Origin: Cellulomonas humilata
GTDB taxonomy: Bacteria; Actinomycetota; Actinomycetes; Actinomycetales; Cellulomonadaceae
Length of the DNA: 64,000 nt
Assembly (NCBI RefSeq): GCF_030814415.1
Contig: NZ_JAUSVB010000004.1
Span: 372,001 to 436,000 of the forward strand
Reading direction: 5' to 3'
The position numbers and the translations under genes are program-made. The notes under the pieces were generated by a model that was not told where the DNA came from, searched no databases, and was given only the letters and a program-made list of their open reading frames with translations. Shown piece by piece: positions 48,779-57,150 of the stretch. Numbering within the stretch: position 1 is the first letter of the stretch; each line of letters begins with the position of its first letter.

Positions 48779-50002
48779 GTCCGCCGCCACGCCGGTCGCC
48801 AGGTCGACGACCGGGACCGCCTCTCGTCGCGCCGCCCGCCCGCCGAGCACCGCCATCAGCGCGCCGACCAGGGCGACGACGGGGACGACGAGGAACGCCC
48901 GGTGGGTCCCGACGGCGTCGGACAGCGCGCCGAGCGCGAACGGTGCGACGCCGATGGCCAGCCCGCCCGCGAGCGTCGCACGGGCCTGCGTCGCGTCCGT
49001 GCGGCCCGGTGCGGTGGCCAGCAGCAGGGCGACCGACAGCGGGTACTGCGCGCCGTAGCCGAGCCCGGCGACGAACAGGCCGACGATGGCGACGGTCGGC
49101 GTGGTCGCGGTCCACAGGATCGCCCAGCCGCCGATGGCGACGACGAACGCGACGGCCAGCAGCCAGACCGGCGCGACCCGCAGCGACAGCGGTCCGACGA
49201 CGAACCGGATCACCGACATCCCGGCCACCAGGCCGGCGGTGGTCGCCGCGGCGATCCCGGGACCCGCACCGGTCTGCTCCAGGACCAGCCCGGTCGCCCA
49301 GTACGTGGTGGCGAACTCCATCGCGATGGCGGCGACCATCGTCACGAGGAAGCACCAGCCCGGCACCGTGGTGCGGGCGCGGACCACATGGGCGGAGGTC
49401 GCACCGGGGACGTGCGGAGGCGTCATCGCACCCCCGACCGGGATGCGGGACACGACGAGCGCCGCCACGAGGGCGAGCACGACCGTCACGGCGACCGCGG
49501 GCCGCCAGCCCCAGCCGACCGCCACGCAGACGCCGACGGCCAGCGGTCCGACGAGCCCGATCGACGAGCCGATCCCGTTGCCCTCGGTCAGCGCCGCCGA
49601 CGCCTTGCTCCCGTGCCGCAGCGCGACCCCGGCCTGCGCGGCGCTGATCGCGATGTTGCCCCCGAGCGCCAGGACCACCATCGCGGGCAGGCTCCAGGCC
49701 AGCGACGGGGCCGCGACCAGGCCGGACGCCCCGACGGCGATGAGCCCGCAGGCGACCAGGATCGCGGTACGCCGCCCGTGACTGCGCACGAAGCGCGGCG
49801 TGGCGAACGCCGCGAGGATGCCGCCGGCGGCCATCGCGGTCCCGTGCAGCCCGGCCTGCGCGTCGCTGATCCCGAGCTCGTCGGCGAGCAGCGGCACGCT
49901 CGGGTTGAAGCTGTACAGCAGCCAGCCCCACACGACGAAGGACCCGTAGAACGCGATCGTCATCCGGTCGCGGGGGAACCCGGTGGTCGTGGGGCTGGGC
50001 AT
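48773..50002 (-). CDS. Major facilitator superfamily transporter
   Basis: A 409-residue MFS protein with twelve predicted membrane helices (for example MTIAFYGSFVVWGWLLYSF and VPVVALVGALMAVLGG). The loop between helices 2 and 3 reads RFVRSHGRRTAILVA, the usual basic MFS signature. It could transport sugars, given the xylanase gene downstream, but similar proteins export drugs. The ATG is leaderless, with TACCCT at 50010-50015 seven bases upstream. It lies 31 bp from the ABC exporter stop. Confidence 0.86.
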   Translation of the reverse strand: MPSPTTTGFPRDRMTIAFYGSFVVWGWLLYSFNPSVPLLADELGISDAQAGLHGTAMAAGGILAAFATPRFVRSHGRRTAILVACGLIAVGASGLVAAPSLAWSLPAMVVLALGGNIAISAAQAGVALRHGSKASAALTEGNGIGSSIGLVGPLAVGVCVAVGWGWRPAVAVTVVLALVAALVVSRIPVGGAMTPPHVPGATSAHVVRARTTVPGWCFLVTMVAAIAMEFATTYWATGLVLEQTGAGPGIAAATTAGLVAGMSVIRFVVGPLSLRVAPVWLLAVAFVVAIGGWAILWTATTPTVAIVGLFVAGLGYGAQYPLSVALLLATAPGRTDATQARATLAGGLAIGVAPFALGALSDAVGTHRAFLVVPVVALVGALMAVLGGRAARREAVPVVDLATGVAADR

Positions 50003-50033
50003 GGGCCCGAGGGTACGTCGCCGATCCCCGCGC

Positions 50034-52010
50034 TCAATCCACCGGCGCCACCGCCGCGGCGAACTGGCTCGCGTACAGCCGCGCGTAGGCGCCGCCCGCC
50101 GCGAGCAGCTCGTCGTGCGACCCCTGCTCGACGATCGCGCCGTCCTCCATGACGAGGATCGTGTCGGCGTCACGGATGGTGGACAGGCGGTGGGCGATGA
50201 CGAACGACGTCCGGCCGTGGCGCAACGCGTTCATGGCCTGCTGGACCAGCACCTCGGTGCGGGTGTCCACCGAGGACGTCGCCTCGTCGAGGATGAGGAT
50301 CGGCGGGTCCGCCAGGAAGGCACGCGCGATCGTGAGCAGCTGCTTCTCCCCCGCCGAGACGTTGGCCCCCTCGTCGTCGACCACGGTGTCGTACCCGTCG
50401 GGCAGCGTCCGCACGAACCGGTCGACGTGCGTGGCCTCCGCCGCGGCGACGATCTCGTCCTGCGTCGCCCCGGTCGCGCCGTAGGCGATGTTCTCCGCCA
50501 GGGTGCCGCCGAACAGCCACGTGTCCTGGAGCACCATGCCCATCTGCGAGCGCAGCGCGTCCCGGGTGAGGTCCCGGGTGTCGACGCCGTCGAGGGTGAT
50601 CCGTCCGCCGTCGACCTCGTAGAACCGCATGAGCAGGTTCACGAGCGTCGTCTTGCCGGCACCGGTGGGCCCGACGATCGCGATCGTCTCCCCCGGCTCG
50701 GCCACGAGCGACAGGTCCTGGATGAGCGGCTTGTCGGGCGAGTAGCTGAAGGCCACGTGCTCGAACGCCACGCGCCCCTGGGTGGGCTGCACCGGCGGGG
50801 TCGCGTCCTGCGGGTCGGGCGACTGCTCGTCGGCGTCCAGGAGCTCGAACACCCGCTCCACGGACGCCACCCCGGACTGCAGCAGGTTCGCCATCGACGC
50901 GATCTGCGTGATCGGCTGCGTGAACTGCCGGCTGTACTGGATGAACGCCTGCACGTCGCCGAGGGTCATGGTCCCCGACGCCACGCGCAGACCACCGACG
51001 ACGGCGACGATCACGTAGTTGAGGTTGGCCACGAAGCCCAGCGCGGGCTGGATGATCCCGGAGATGAACTGCGCCCGGAAGCTGGAGTCGTAGAGCTTCT
51101 CGTTGCGCTCCGCGAACACCTCCGCCGCCTCGGCCTGGCGCCCGAACACGGTCACCAGCGAGTGCCCCGTGTACATCTCCTCGATGTGGGCGTTGAGCTT
51201 GCCCGTCCACGCCCACTGCTCCATGAACTGCGGCCGGGAGCGCTTGGCGATGGCTCCCGCGATGGCGATGGACAGCGGCACGGTGACCAGCGCGATCACG
51301 GCGAGCAGCGGCGAGATGACGAACATCATCACGAGCACGCCGACCACCGTGAGCACCGAGGTGATGAGCTGCGAGAGCGTCTGCTGGAGGGTCTGCGCGA
51401 CGTTGTCGATGTCGTTGGTCACGCGGCTGAGCAGCTCGCCGCGCGGCTGGGAGTCGATGTACTTCAGCGGCAGCCGCGACAGCTTCGCCTCGACGTCCTG
51501 GCGCATCGTGTAGACGGTCCGCTGCACGACGACCGCGGTGAGCCGCCCCTGCAGCCAGCCGAACAGGAACGACCCCACGTAGATCGCCAGCACGATCATG
51601 AGCAGCTGCCACAGCTGGTCGAAGTCGATCCCCACGCCGGGCACCGCGCCGCTGCCGGCGACGACGTCCGCGAGCGTGCCCTGACCGCTGGCCCGCAACG
51701 CCGTGACAGCCTCGTCGGTCGTGGTCCCCGCCGGGAAGGCGGAGCCCAGCTGGGTGCCGATGACGCCGTCGAAGATGATGTTCGTCGCGTCGCCCAGGAG
51801 CTTCGGCCCGATGACGGCGAGCACGACGGACGCGATCGCGAGCACGACGATGACCGCCATCGGCGCCCGCTCCGAGCGCATCTCGCGCAGGAACCGCTGG
51901 GCGGACCCACGGAAGTTCATCGACTTCTCGCCGGGCATGCCCATGTTCATCATCGGGCCGGGGCCGCGACGTGCAGCTGCCGGAGGGAGCCGCCGGGTCT
52001 CGGTGCTCAT
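50034..52010 (-). CDS. Heterodimeric ABC exporter subunit (consensus Walker B, degenerate signature)
   Basis: A 658-residue ABC exporter half-transporter with six membrane helices followed by an ATPase. Walker A GPTGAGKTT is near 446, Walker B ends in the catalytic Glu576 (ILDEATSS) and the switch His607 is present (IAHRLST). The signature motif is degenerate (NVSAGEKQ instead of LSGGQ). An unusual methionine-rich N-terminal stretch (MMNMGMPGEKSMNF) precedes the first helix. It overlaps its partner by four bases. Together they probably export drugs, lipids or peptides. Confidence 0.92.
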   Translation of the reverse strand: MSTETRRLPPAAARRGPGPMMNMGMPGEKSMNFRGSAQRFLREMRSERAPMAVIVVLAIASVVLAVIGPKLLGDATNIIFDGVIGTQLGSAFPAGTTTDEAVTALRASGQGTLADVVAGSGAVPGVGIDFDQLWQLLMIVLAIYVGSFLFGWLQGRLTAVVVQRTVYTMRQDVEAKLSRLPLKYIDSQPRGELLSRVTNDIDNVAQTLQQTLSQLITSVLTVVGVLVMMFVISPLLAVIALVTVPLSIAIAGAIAKRSRPQFMEQWAWTGKLNAHIEEMYTGHSLVTVFGRQAEAAEVFAERNEKLYDSSFRAQFISGIIQPALGFVANLNYVIVAVVGGLRVASGTMTLGDVQAFIQYSRQFTQPITQIASMANLLQSGVASVERVFELLDADEQSPDPQDATPPVQPTQGRVAFEHVAFSYSPDKPLIQDLSLVAEPGETIAIVGPTGAGKTTLVNLLMRFYEVDGGRITLDGVDTRDLTRDALRSQMGMVLQDTWLFGGTLAENIAYGATGATQDEIVAAAEATHVDRFVRTLPDGYDTVVDDEGANVSAGEKQLLTIARAFLADPPILILDEATSSVDTRTEVLVQQAMNALRHGRTSFVIAHRLSTIRDADTILVMEDGAIVEQGSHDELLAAGGAYARLYASQFAAAVAPVD

Positions 52011-53752
52011 GCCGCCTCCTCTACGCTGACCTGCGAGTACACGATCTCCTGGTACGTCTCCGACGACCCCAGCAGCTCGGCGTGCGTCCCGACGCCGACC
52101 ACCAGTCCGTCCTCCATCACGACGATGCTGTCGGCGTGCCGGATGGTGGCCACGCGCTGCGCGATCACCAGCACGGTCGCCTCGCGCGTCTCCGGGGCCA
52201 GAGCCGCACGCAGCCGCGAGTCGGTCGCGTAGTCGAGCGCCGAGAACGAGTCGTCGAACAGGTAGATGTTCGGCCGTCTGACCAGGGCTCTCGCGATGGC
52301 CAGCCGTTGGCGCTGCCCGCCGGACACGTTGGTCCCGCCCTGCGCGATCGGCGCGTCCAGACCCTCGTCGAGCGCCTCGACGAAGTTCCGGGCCTGGGCG
52401 ACCTCGAGCGCGTGCCAGAGCTCCTCGTCGGTCGCGCCCGTCCGCCCGTACTCGAGGTTGGACCGCACGGTGCCGGCGAAGAGGTACGGCTTCTGCGGGA
52501 CGAGGCCGATCTGGCCCCACAGCTGGTCCGGGCTGAGCGCTCGGACGTCGACGCCGTCGATGAGGACCTCGCCGCCGGTCACGTCGAACAGGCGCGGGAT
52601 GAGGTTGAGCAAGGTCGTCTTGCCCGCACCCGTCGAGCCGATGATGGCGGTCGTCTTCCCCGGCTCGGCCACCAGGTCGACGCCGTGCAGCACCGCCCGC
52701 TCCGCCCCCGGGTAGCGGAACTCCACCCCACGCAGCTCGAGCAGCCCCGGCCGCGAGTCCGACCCGGTCCGCAGCTGTGCGGGCTGGGCGGGCGGGACGA
52801 CGGAGGTGCTGGTGTCCAGCACCTCGCCGATGCGCTCGGAGGACACGACGGCCCGCGGGACCATCACGAACATCATCGTCGACATCATGACCGCCATGAG
52901 GATGTAGGCGATGTATGACAGGAACGCCGTGAGCTGCCCGATCATCAGGGCGCCCGCGTCGATGCGCTGGGCACCGAACCACAGGACGGCGACCGTCGTC
53001 GCGTTGAGCACGAGCATGACCATCGGGAACATCAGCGCCATGAGCTTGCCCACGCGCAGCGACGTGTCGTACAGGTCGGTGTTGGTGGCGGCGAACCGCT
53101 CGGACTCGCGGCGCTCGCGCACGAACGCGCGGACCACGCGGACGCCGGCGATCTGCTCGCGCAGCACCCGGTTGATGGCGTCGATCCGCTTCTGCATGGA
53201 CCGGAAGTACGGGATCATCCGCGTCACGATCAGGCCGACGACGATCGCGAGCACGGGCACCGAGACCAGCAGGACCGCGGACAGCCCGACGTCCTCGCGC
53301 ATGGCCATGATGACACCGCCGACCAGCAGGATCGGCGCCATGATCATCATGGTGAACGTCAGCAGGACCACCATCTGCACCTGCTGGACGTCGTTGGTCG
53401 TGCGCGTGATCAGCGTCGGTGCACCGAACGTGGCGACCTCCTGCGCGGAGAACGTCTGCACGTGCCCGAACAGCCGCTTGCGCACGTCGCGCCCGAACGC
53501 CATGGCCGTCCTCGCGCCGAAGTAGACCGCGACCACCGCGGCGATCACCTGCACGAGGCTGACGCCGAGCATGATGCCGCCCAGCCGCAGGATCTCCGCC
53601 GTGTCGCCCTTCGCCACGCCGTCGTCGATGATGCGCGCGTTGAGGCTGGGCAGGAACAGCGTCGCGATCGTCTGCACCAGCTGCAGCACGATCACCGCGA
53701 CGACGGCCGCCTGGTACGGCCTGAGGTGCTCCTTGAGCAGCTTGACCAGCAT
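52007..53752 (-). CDS. Heterodimeric ABC exporter subunit (degenerate Walker B, consensus signature)
   Basis: A 581-residue ABC exporter half-transporter. The Walker A GSTGAGKTT is near 371, the signature NVSGGQRQ is canonical, but the catalytic glutamate after Walker B is Asp501 (LFDDSFSALD) and the switch histidine is Gln532 (VIAQRVATI). This is the pattern of the non-hydrolysing site in TM287/288-type heterodimers. It is encoded between tetR and its partner, overlapping tetR by one base and the partner by four. Confidence 0.93.
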   Translation of the reverse strand: MLVKLLKEHLRPYQAAVVAVIVLQLVQTIATLFLPSLNARIIDDGVAKGDTAEILRLGGIMLGVSLVQVIAAVVAVYFGARTAMAFGRDVRKRLFGHVQTFSAQEVATFGAPTLITRTTNDVQQVQMVVLLTFTMMIMAPILLVGGVIMAMREDVGLSAVLLVSVPVLAIVVGLIVTRMIPYFRSMQKRIDAINRVLREQIAGVRVVRAFVRERRESERFAATNTDLYDTSLRVGKLMALMFPMVMLVLNATTVAVLWFGAQRIDAGALMIGQLTAFLSYIAYILMAVMMSTMMFVMVPRAVVSSERIGEVLDTSTSVVPPAQPAQLRTGSDSRPGLLELRGVEFRYPGAERAVLHGVDLVAEPGKTTAIIGSTGAGKTTLLNLIPRLFDVTGGEVLIDGVDVRALSPDQLWGQIGLVPQKPYLFAGTVRSNLEYGRTGATDEELWHALEVAQARNFVEALDEGLDAPIAQGGTNVSGGQRQRLAIARALVRRPNIYLFDDSFSALDYATDSRLRAALAPETREATVLVIAQRVATIRHADSIVVMEDGLVVGVGTHAELLGSSETYQEIVYSQVSVEEAA

Positions 53753-54426
53753 CACGAGCTCCTGTCGGACGAGATGGGGGTGAGGACGCCATGGAGGATC
53801 AGGTCGACCAGCTGCTCGGGGGCCGGGGGGCCCGTGTCGAGCCCGCGGCGGGACGCGTCGACGGTCCGGATGGTGGCGCCCAGGAGCACGGTGTTGAACA
53901 GCTCGATGACGTCGGCGAGGGGCAGCCGCAGCTGGTGCGCGTCGAGGTCCAACAGCTCCGACACGGCGACGGTCACCGCGGCGGTCCCGGCCTGCTGTCG
54001 GCGGCCCCACTGGCGCATCGCGGCCTCGCGCTGCTCCCCGGTCGGCCCCGCCGGCTCGAGGCGACCGACCTCGTGCAGCAAGCTCATCCACCGCATCGAC
54101 TCGCTCACGTGCGCCTGGGCCTGCGTCATGAGGAGCAGCAGCTTGTCCCGCAGCGGCAGGGTCCGGTCGATCGCCGCGATCTCCGGGATCGCGTCGGCCG
54201 GGTCGACCGCGGCCAGCACGGCCTCGCGGACGAGCGTGACCTTGTCGGTGAACACCCGGAAGAGAGTGCCTTCCGCCACCCCGGCGGCCTCGGCCAGCTC
54301 GCGGGACGTGACGGCGGCCCCGCGCGCCAGGATCACCGGTCGCACGGCCAGCAGGATCGCGGCGCGGCGCTCGTCGGGCGGCAGGGGTGTGGCCCGACCG
54401 CGCCCGGGACCGATGGTTGTCTCCAC
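53752..54426 (-). CDS. TetR-family repressor of the ABC exporter
   Basis: A 224-residue TetR regulator with an N-terminal helix-turn-helix (AAVTSRELAEAAGVAEGTLFRVFTDK split over the usual positions 38-63) and a helical ligand-binding domain. It is the first gene of a three-gene operon with the two exporter subunits, whose starts overlap. A perfect 16-bp palindrome lies within its promoter, so autorepression is expected, released by an exporter substrate. The GTG start is leaderless, with TAACAT six bases upstream. Confidence 0.92.
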   Translation of the reverse strand: METTIGPGRGRATPLPPDERRAAILLAVRPVILARGAAVTSRELAEAAGVAEGTLFRVFTDKVTLVREAVLAAVDPADAIPEIAAIDRTLPLRDKLLLLMTQAQAHVSESMRWMSLLHEVGRLEPAGPTGEQREAAMRQWGRRQQAGTAAVTVAVSELLDLDAHQLRLPLADVIELFNTVLLGATIRTVDASRRGLDTGPPAPEQLVDLILHGVLTPISSDRSS

Positions 54427-54432
54427 GCCGCG

Positions 54433-54457
54433 ATGTTAACTGAGTGAGCGCTCACTC
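54433..54457 (-). promoter_or_regulatory. TetR operator and leaderless promoter of the exporter operon
   Basis: GAGTGAGCGCTCACTC (54442-54457) is a perfect 16-bp palindrome of the classic TetR type. On the minus strand it lies between a TTGTCG -35 and the TAACAT -10 (54433-54438); the -10 ends six bases before the tetR GTG. Bound repressor would sit exactly in the promoter spacer. Confidence 0.8.
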
Positions 54458-54495
54458 CGACAAGCGCATTCGGTTCGCTGTGAGCGAACATGGTG

Positions 54496-54528
54496 AAGGG
54501 CCGGACCCCTGTCGGGGATCCGGCCCTT
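54496..54528 (-). terminator. Strong hairpin terminator after the SPFH gene
   Basis: AAGGGCCGGACCCC pairs with GGGG-A-TCCGGCCCTT around a TGTC loop: 14 pairs with one bulged base. It starts four bases past the stop of the SPFH gene on the minus strand. It also insulates the tetR promoter from nfeD-SPFH read-through. No U-tract is present. Confidence 0.85.
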
Positions 54529-54531
54529 CGG

Positions 54532-55692
54532 TCAGGCGGGCGGTGCGTCCTCGGGCGGCGGCTCGGGTGACCGCGGCGGCACCGCTCCCCCGCCGGGTCG
54601 CTGGCCCAGCTCCACGGACGGGTCGAACGGGAGCCCGCTGAGCGTGCCGGAGCTCGTCGCGTCCGCGGTCGCCGCCGCCGACTCACGACGCGCCTCGGCC
54701 AACGCCTCGGCCGGGTCCGTCAGCGTGGTGGGCGGCAGGTCGTCACCGAGCGGCGACGTCCCCGCGGCGCGGCCCGAGTCCGGCAGGCTGCCGTCGTCGG
54801 TGACCGGCCCGCCGAACCCCTTGGCGAACACGCCCAGCGCGCTGGTCAGCTCGGACGGCAGGAACCACATCTTGCTCGACGGGCTCGCGGCGATCTTCGG
54901 CAGCGTCTGCAGGTACTGGTACGCCAGCAGCTTCGGGTCGGCGTCGCCGCGGTGCACCGCGTCGAAGACCTGCAGGATCGCCCGCGCCTCACCCTCCGCC
55001 GTGAGGATCGCCGCCTGCGCGCCACCCTCGGCCCGCAGGATCGCCGCCTGCTTCTCGCCCTCGGCCGTGAGGATCTGCGACTGCTTGAAGCCCTCGGCCG
55101 TCAGGATCGCCGCACGCCGGTCACGCTCGGCGCGCATCTGCTGCTCCATCGAGCCCTTGATGCTGTCCGGCGGGTCGATCGACTTGAGCTCGACGCGGTT
55201 CACGCGCACGCCCCAGCGCCCGGTCGCCTCGTCGAGCACGCCACGCAGCTGGCCGTTGATCTGGTCGCGGCTGGTCAGCGTCTGCTCGAGGTCCATCGAC
55301 CCGACGACGTTGCGCAGGGTGGTCACCGTCAGCTGCTCGATGCCCTGGATGTAGTTGGCGATCTCGTAGACCGCGGACTTGGGCTCGGTCACCTGGAAGT
55401 AGATGACCGTGTCGATGCTCACCACGAGGTTGTCCGACGTGATCACCGGCTGCGGCGGGAACGACACCACCTGCTCGCGCAGGTCGACGGACGCGCGCGG
55501 CCGGTCGACGAACGGGATGAGCAGGTGCAGACCGGCGTCCAGCGTGCGCGAGTAGCGGCCGAGCCGTTCGACGATGATCGCGACGGCCTGCGGGACGATC
55601 TTGACCGCCCGCACGAGCGCGATGATGACGAACAGCAGCACGAGCCCGAGCACGATGAACAGGGCGATCTGCCCACCGTTCGCGTCGAACAT
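54532..55692 (-). CDS. SPFH/Band-7 (stomatin-like) membrane scaffold protein
   Basis: A 386-residue SPFH protein (QmcA/stomatin type). One N-terminal membrane helix (ALFIVLGLVLLFVIIALV), the SPFH domain (about 30-190) with VAIIVERLGRYSRTL and VDLREQVVSFPPQPV, then a coiled coil made of four near-repeats of about 11 residues (ILTAEGFKQSQ, ILTAEGEKQAA and so on), and a proline-rich, disordered tail. Such proteins oligomerise into membrane microdomain scaffolds. It follows an nfeD gene by 59 bp, the standard NfeD-SPFH pair. Confidence 0.92.
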   Translation of the reverse strand: MFDANGGQIALFIVLGLVLLFVIIALVRAVKIVPQAVAIIVERLGRYSRTLDAGLHLLIPFVDRPRASVDLREQVVSFPPQPVITSDNLVVSIDTVIYFQVTEPKSAVYEIANYIQGIEQLTVTTLRNVVGSMDLEQTLTSRDQINGQLRGVLDEATGRWGVRVNRVELKSIDPPDSIKGSMEQQMRAERDRRAAILTAEGFKQSQILTAEGEKQAAILRAEGGAQAAILTAEGEARAILQVFDAVHRGDADPKLLAYQYLQTLPKIAASPSSKMWFLPSELTSALGVFAKGFGGPVTDDGSLPDSGRAAGTSPLGDDLPPTTLTDPAEALAEARRESAAATADATSSGTLSGLPFDPSVELGQRPGGGAVPPRSPEPPPEDAPPA

Positions 55693-55751
55693 GGATCCTC
55701 CAGGGGGTCATGCGCGGACGAGCTGCCCGCGCGACGTACGAGACGGTGGGC

Positions 55752-56186
55752 TCAGAGCCCGGGGACCGGGGCGACGATCGCCGTGGCGCCGTCGATCCGC
55801 GCCACGCGGACCTCGGTGCCGGGCGGGATCGTCTGCGCGGCGTCCACCCGGGCGCTCCACACCTCGCCGGCGAGCTTGACGCGGCCGCCCTCGCCGGTGA
55901 CGGTCGAGACGACCACCGCCTCGCGACCGACCAGTGCGGCGGCGTTGGTCTCGACCAGAGGCATCCGCGCGCGCAGGTGCCGCAGGAGCCACGGGCGCAG
56001 GGTGAACAGCAGCAGGACCGAGGTCAGTGCAGCGACGACGAACTGCACGGGAACGGAGGCCCCGAACAGGTAGGCGATCGCGCCTGCGATGGCTCCGCCG
56101 GCGAACATCGCGAGCACGAGGTCGAGCGAGAGCATCTCGAGGATGCCCAGGGCGAGCGCCGCCCCGATCCACCACAGCCACCCCAT
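55752..56186 (-). CDS. NfeD-family membrane protein
   Basis: A 144-residue short NfeD protein: three to four membrane helices in the first 75 residues (LWWIGAALALGILEML, LVLAMFAGGAIAGAIAYLFG, VQFVVAALTSVLLLFTL), then a C-terminal OB-fold domain (LVGREAVVVSTV, KLAGEVWSARVD). NfeD proteins partner with SPFH proteins in the membrane; this one lacks the serine protease domain of long NfeD forms. The upstream 92 bases contain TAGTAT on the minus strand, a plausible -10 in an AT-rich patch. Confidence 0.9.
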   Translation of the reverse strand: MGWLWWIGAALALGILEMLSLDLVLAMFAGGAIAGAIAYLFGASVPVQFVVAALTSVLLLFTLRPWLLRHLRARMPLVETNAAALVGREAVVVSTVTGEGGRVKLAGEVWSARVDAAQTIPPGTEVRVARIDGATAIVAPVPGL

Positions 56187-56278
56187 CGGGCCACTCCCTC
56201 GGTCGAGCAGGCTCCGACGGCGGACCCTGCGGTCCTACCGATACTAGACGGTTTCTTTGCGAATCTGTGGGATTCCGT

Positions 56279-57073
56279 TCAGCCCTGCGCGGAGGCCGCC
56301 CGAGCGGACCACCGGCCGTCGTGGTGGTCGACCACGAGGGGCAGGTCGAACGCCCCCGACAGGGTCTCGGCGGTCAGCACCTCGTCGATCGGGCCGGCCG
56401 CGAAGGCCTTGCCCTGACGCAGCAGGAGGATGTGCGTGAAGCCGGGCGGGATCTCCTCGACGTGGTGGGTGACCAGCACGAGCACGGGTGACTTGTGGTC
56501 ACCGGCCAGCTCCGACAGGGCCGACACCAGCTCTTCGCGGCCCCCGAGGTCGAGGCCGGCGGCGGGCTCGTCGAGCAGCAGGAGCTCGGGGTCGGTCATG
56601 AGCGAGCGGGCGATCTGGACGCGCTTGCGCTCACCCTCGCTGAGGGTGCCGAAGTAGCGGTCGGACAGGTGGGCGACGCCGAACGCGGCGAGCAGGTCCG
56701 TGGCCCGCGACTCGTCGAGCGCCTCGTAGGACTCCCGCCACCGACCGGTGACGCCGTACGCCGCCGTGAGCACGACGTCGCGCACGGTCTCCCCCGCCGG
56801 GATCCGGTCCGCGAGCGACGCGCTCGACAGGCCGATGCGCGGACGCAGCTCGAAGACGTCGACCCGTCCCAGGCGCGAGCCCAGCAGGTCGGCGGTGCCC
56901 GTGGTGGGGTGCATCCGGCCGGACGCGACCTGCAGCAGGGTGGTCTTGCCGGCACCGTTGCGGCCGAGCACCACCCACCGCTCGCCGTCACGGACCGTCC
57001 ACGTCACCTCGTCGAGGATCGTCGTCGTTCCCCGGCGGATCGTCACGGCCTGCAGGTCGAGCACGTCGGTCAT
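56279..57073 (-). CDS. ABC transporter ATP-binding protein (single ATPase, no membrane partner nearby)
   Basis: A 264-residue ABC ATPase: Walker A GRNGAGKTT near 38, signature TLSEGERKRVQIARSL near 143, Walker B LLLLDEPAAGLD near 164 and switch His in VTHHVEEIP. It resembles the YlmA/ModF-like single ATPases of actinomycetes. No permease gene adjoins it, so it may serve a distant transporter or act outside transport. ATG 57073 is preferred over 57079 because TAGGGT at 57081-57086 lies seven bases upstream. It is divergent from a hypothetical gene. Confidence 0.88.
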   Translation of the reverse strand: MTDVLDLQAVTIRRGTTTILDEVTWTVRDGERWVVLGRNGAGKTTLLQVASGRMHPTTGTADLLGSRLGRVDVFELRPRIGLSSASLADRIPAGETVRDVVLTAAYGVTGRWRESYEALDESRATDLLAAFGVAHLSDRYFGTLSEGERKRVQIARSLMTDPELLLLDEPAAGLDLGGREELVSALSELAGDHKSPVLVLVTHHVEEIPPGFTHILLLRQGKAFAAGPIDEVLTAETLSGAFDLPLVVDHHDGRWSARAASAQG

Positions 57074-57150
57074 GGGCATGACCCTAACCGTCGATCCCGA
57101 GGTGGGCGGGCCGGTCGCCGGTGGGCTGGGTCACGTCCTACCGTGGTCCG

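Noticed and set aside
56187..56278. ECF sigma-factor promoter (GGAAT ... CGTC) upstream of nfeD
   Set aside because: The spacing between the two elements is about 21 bases, too long for an ECF promoter; TAGTAT is a simpler -10.
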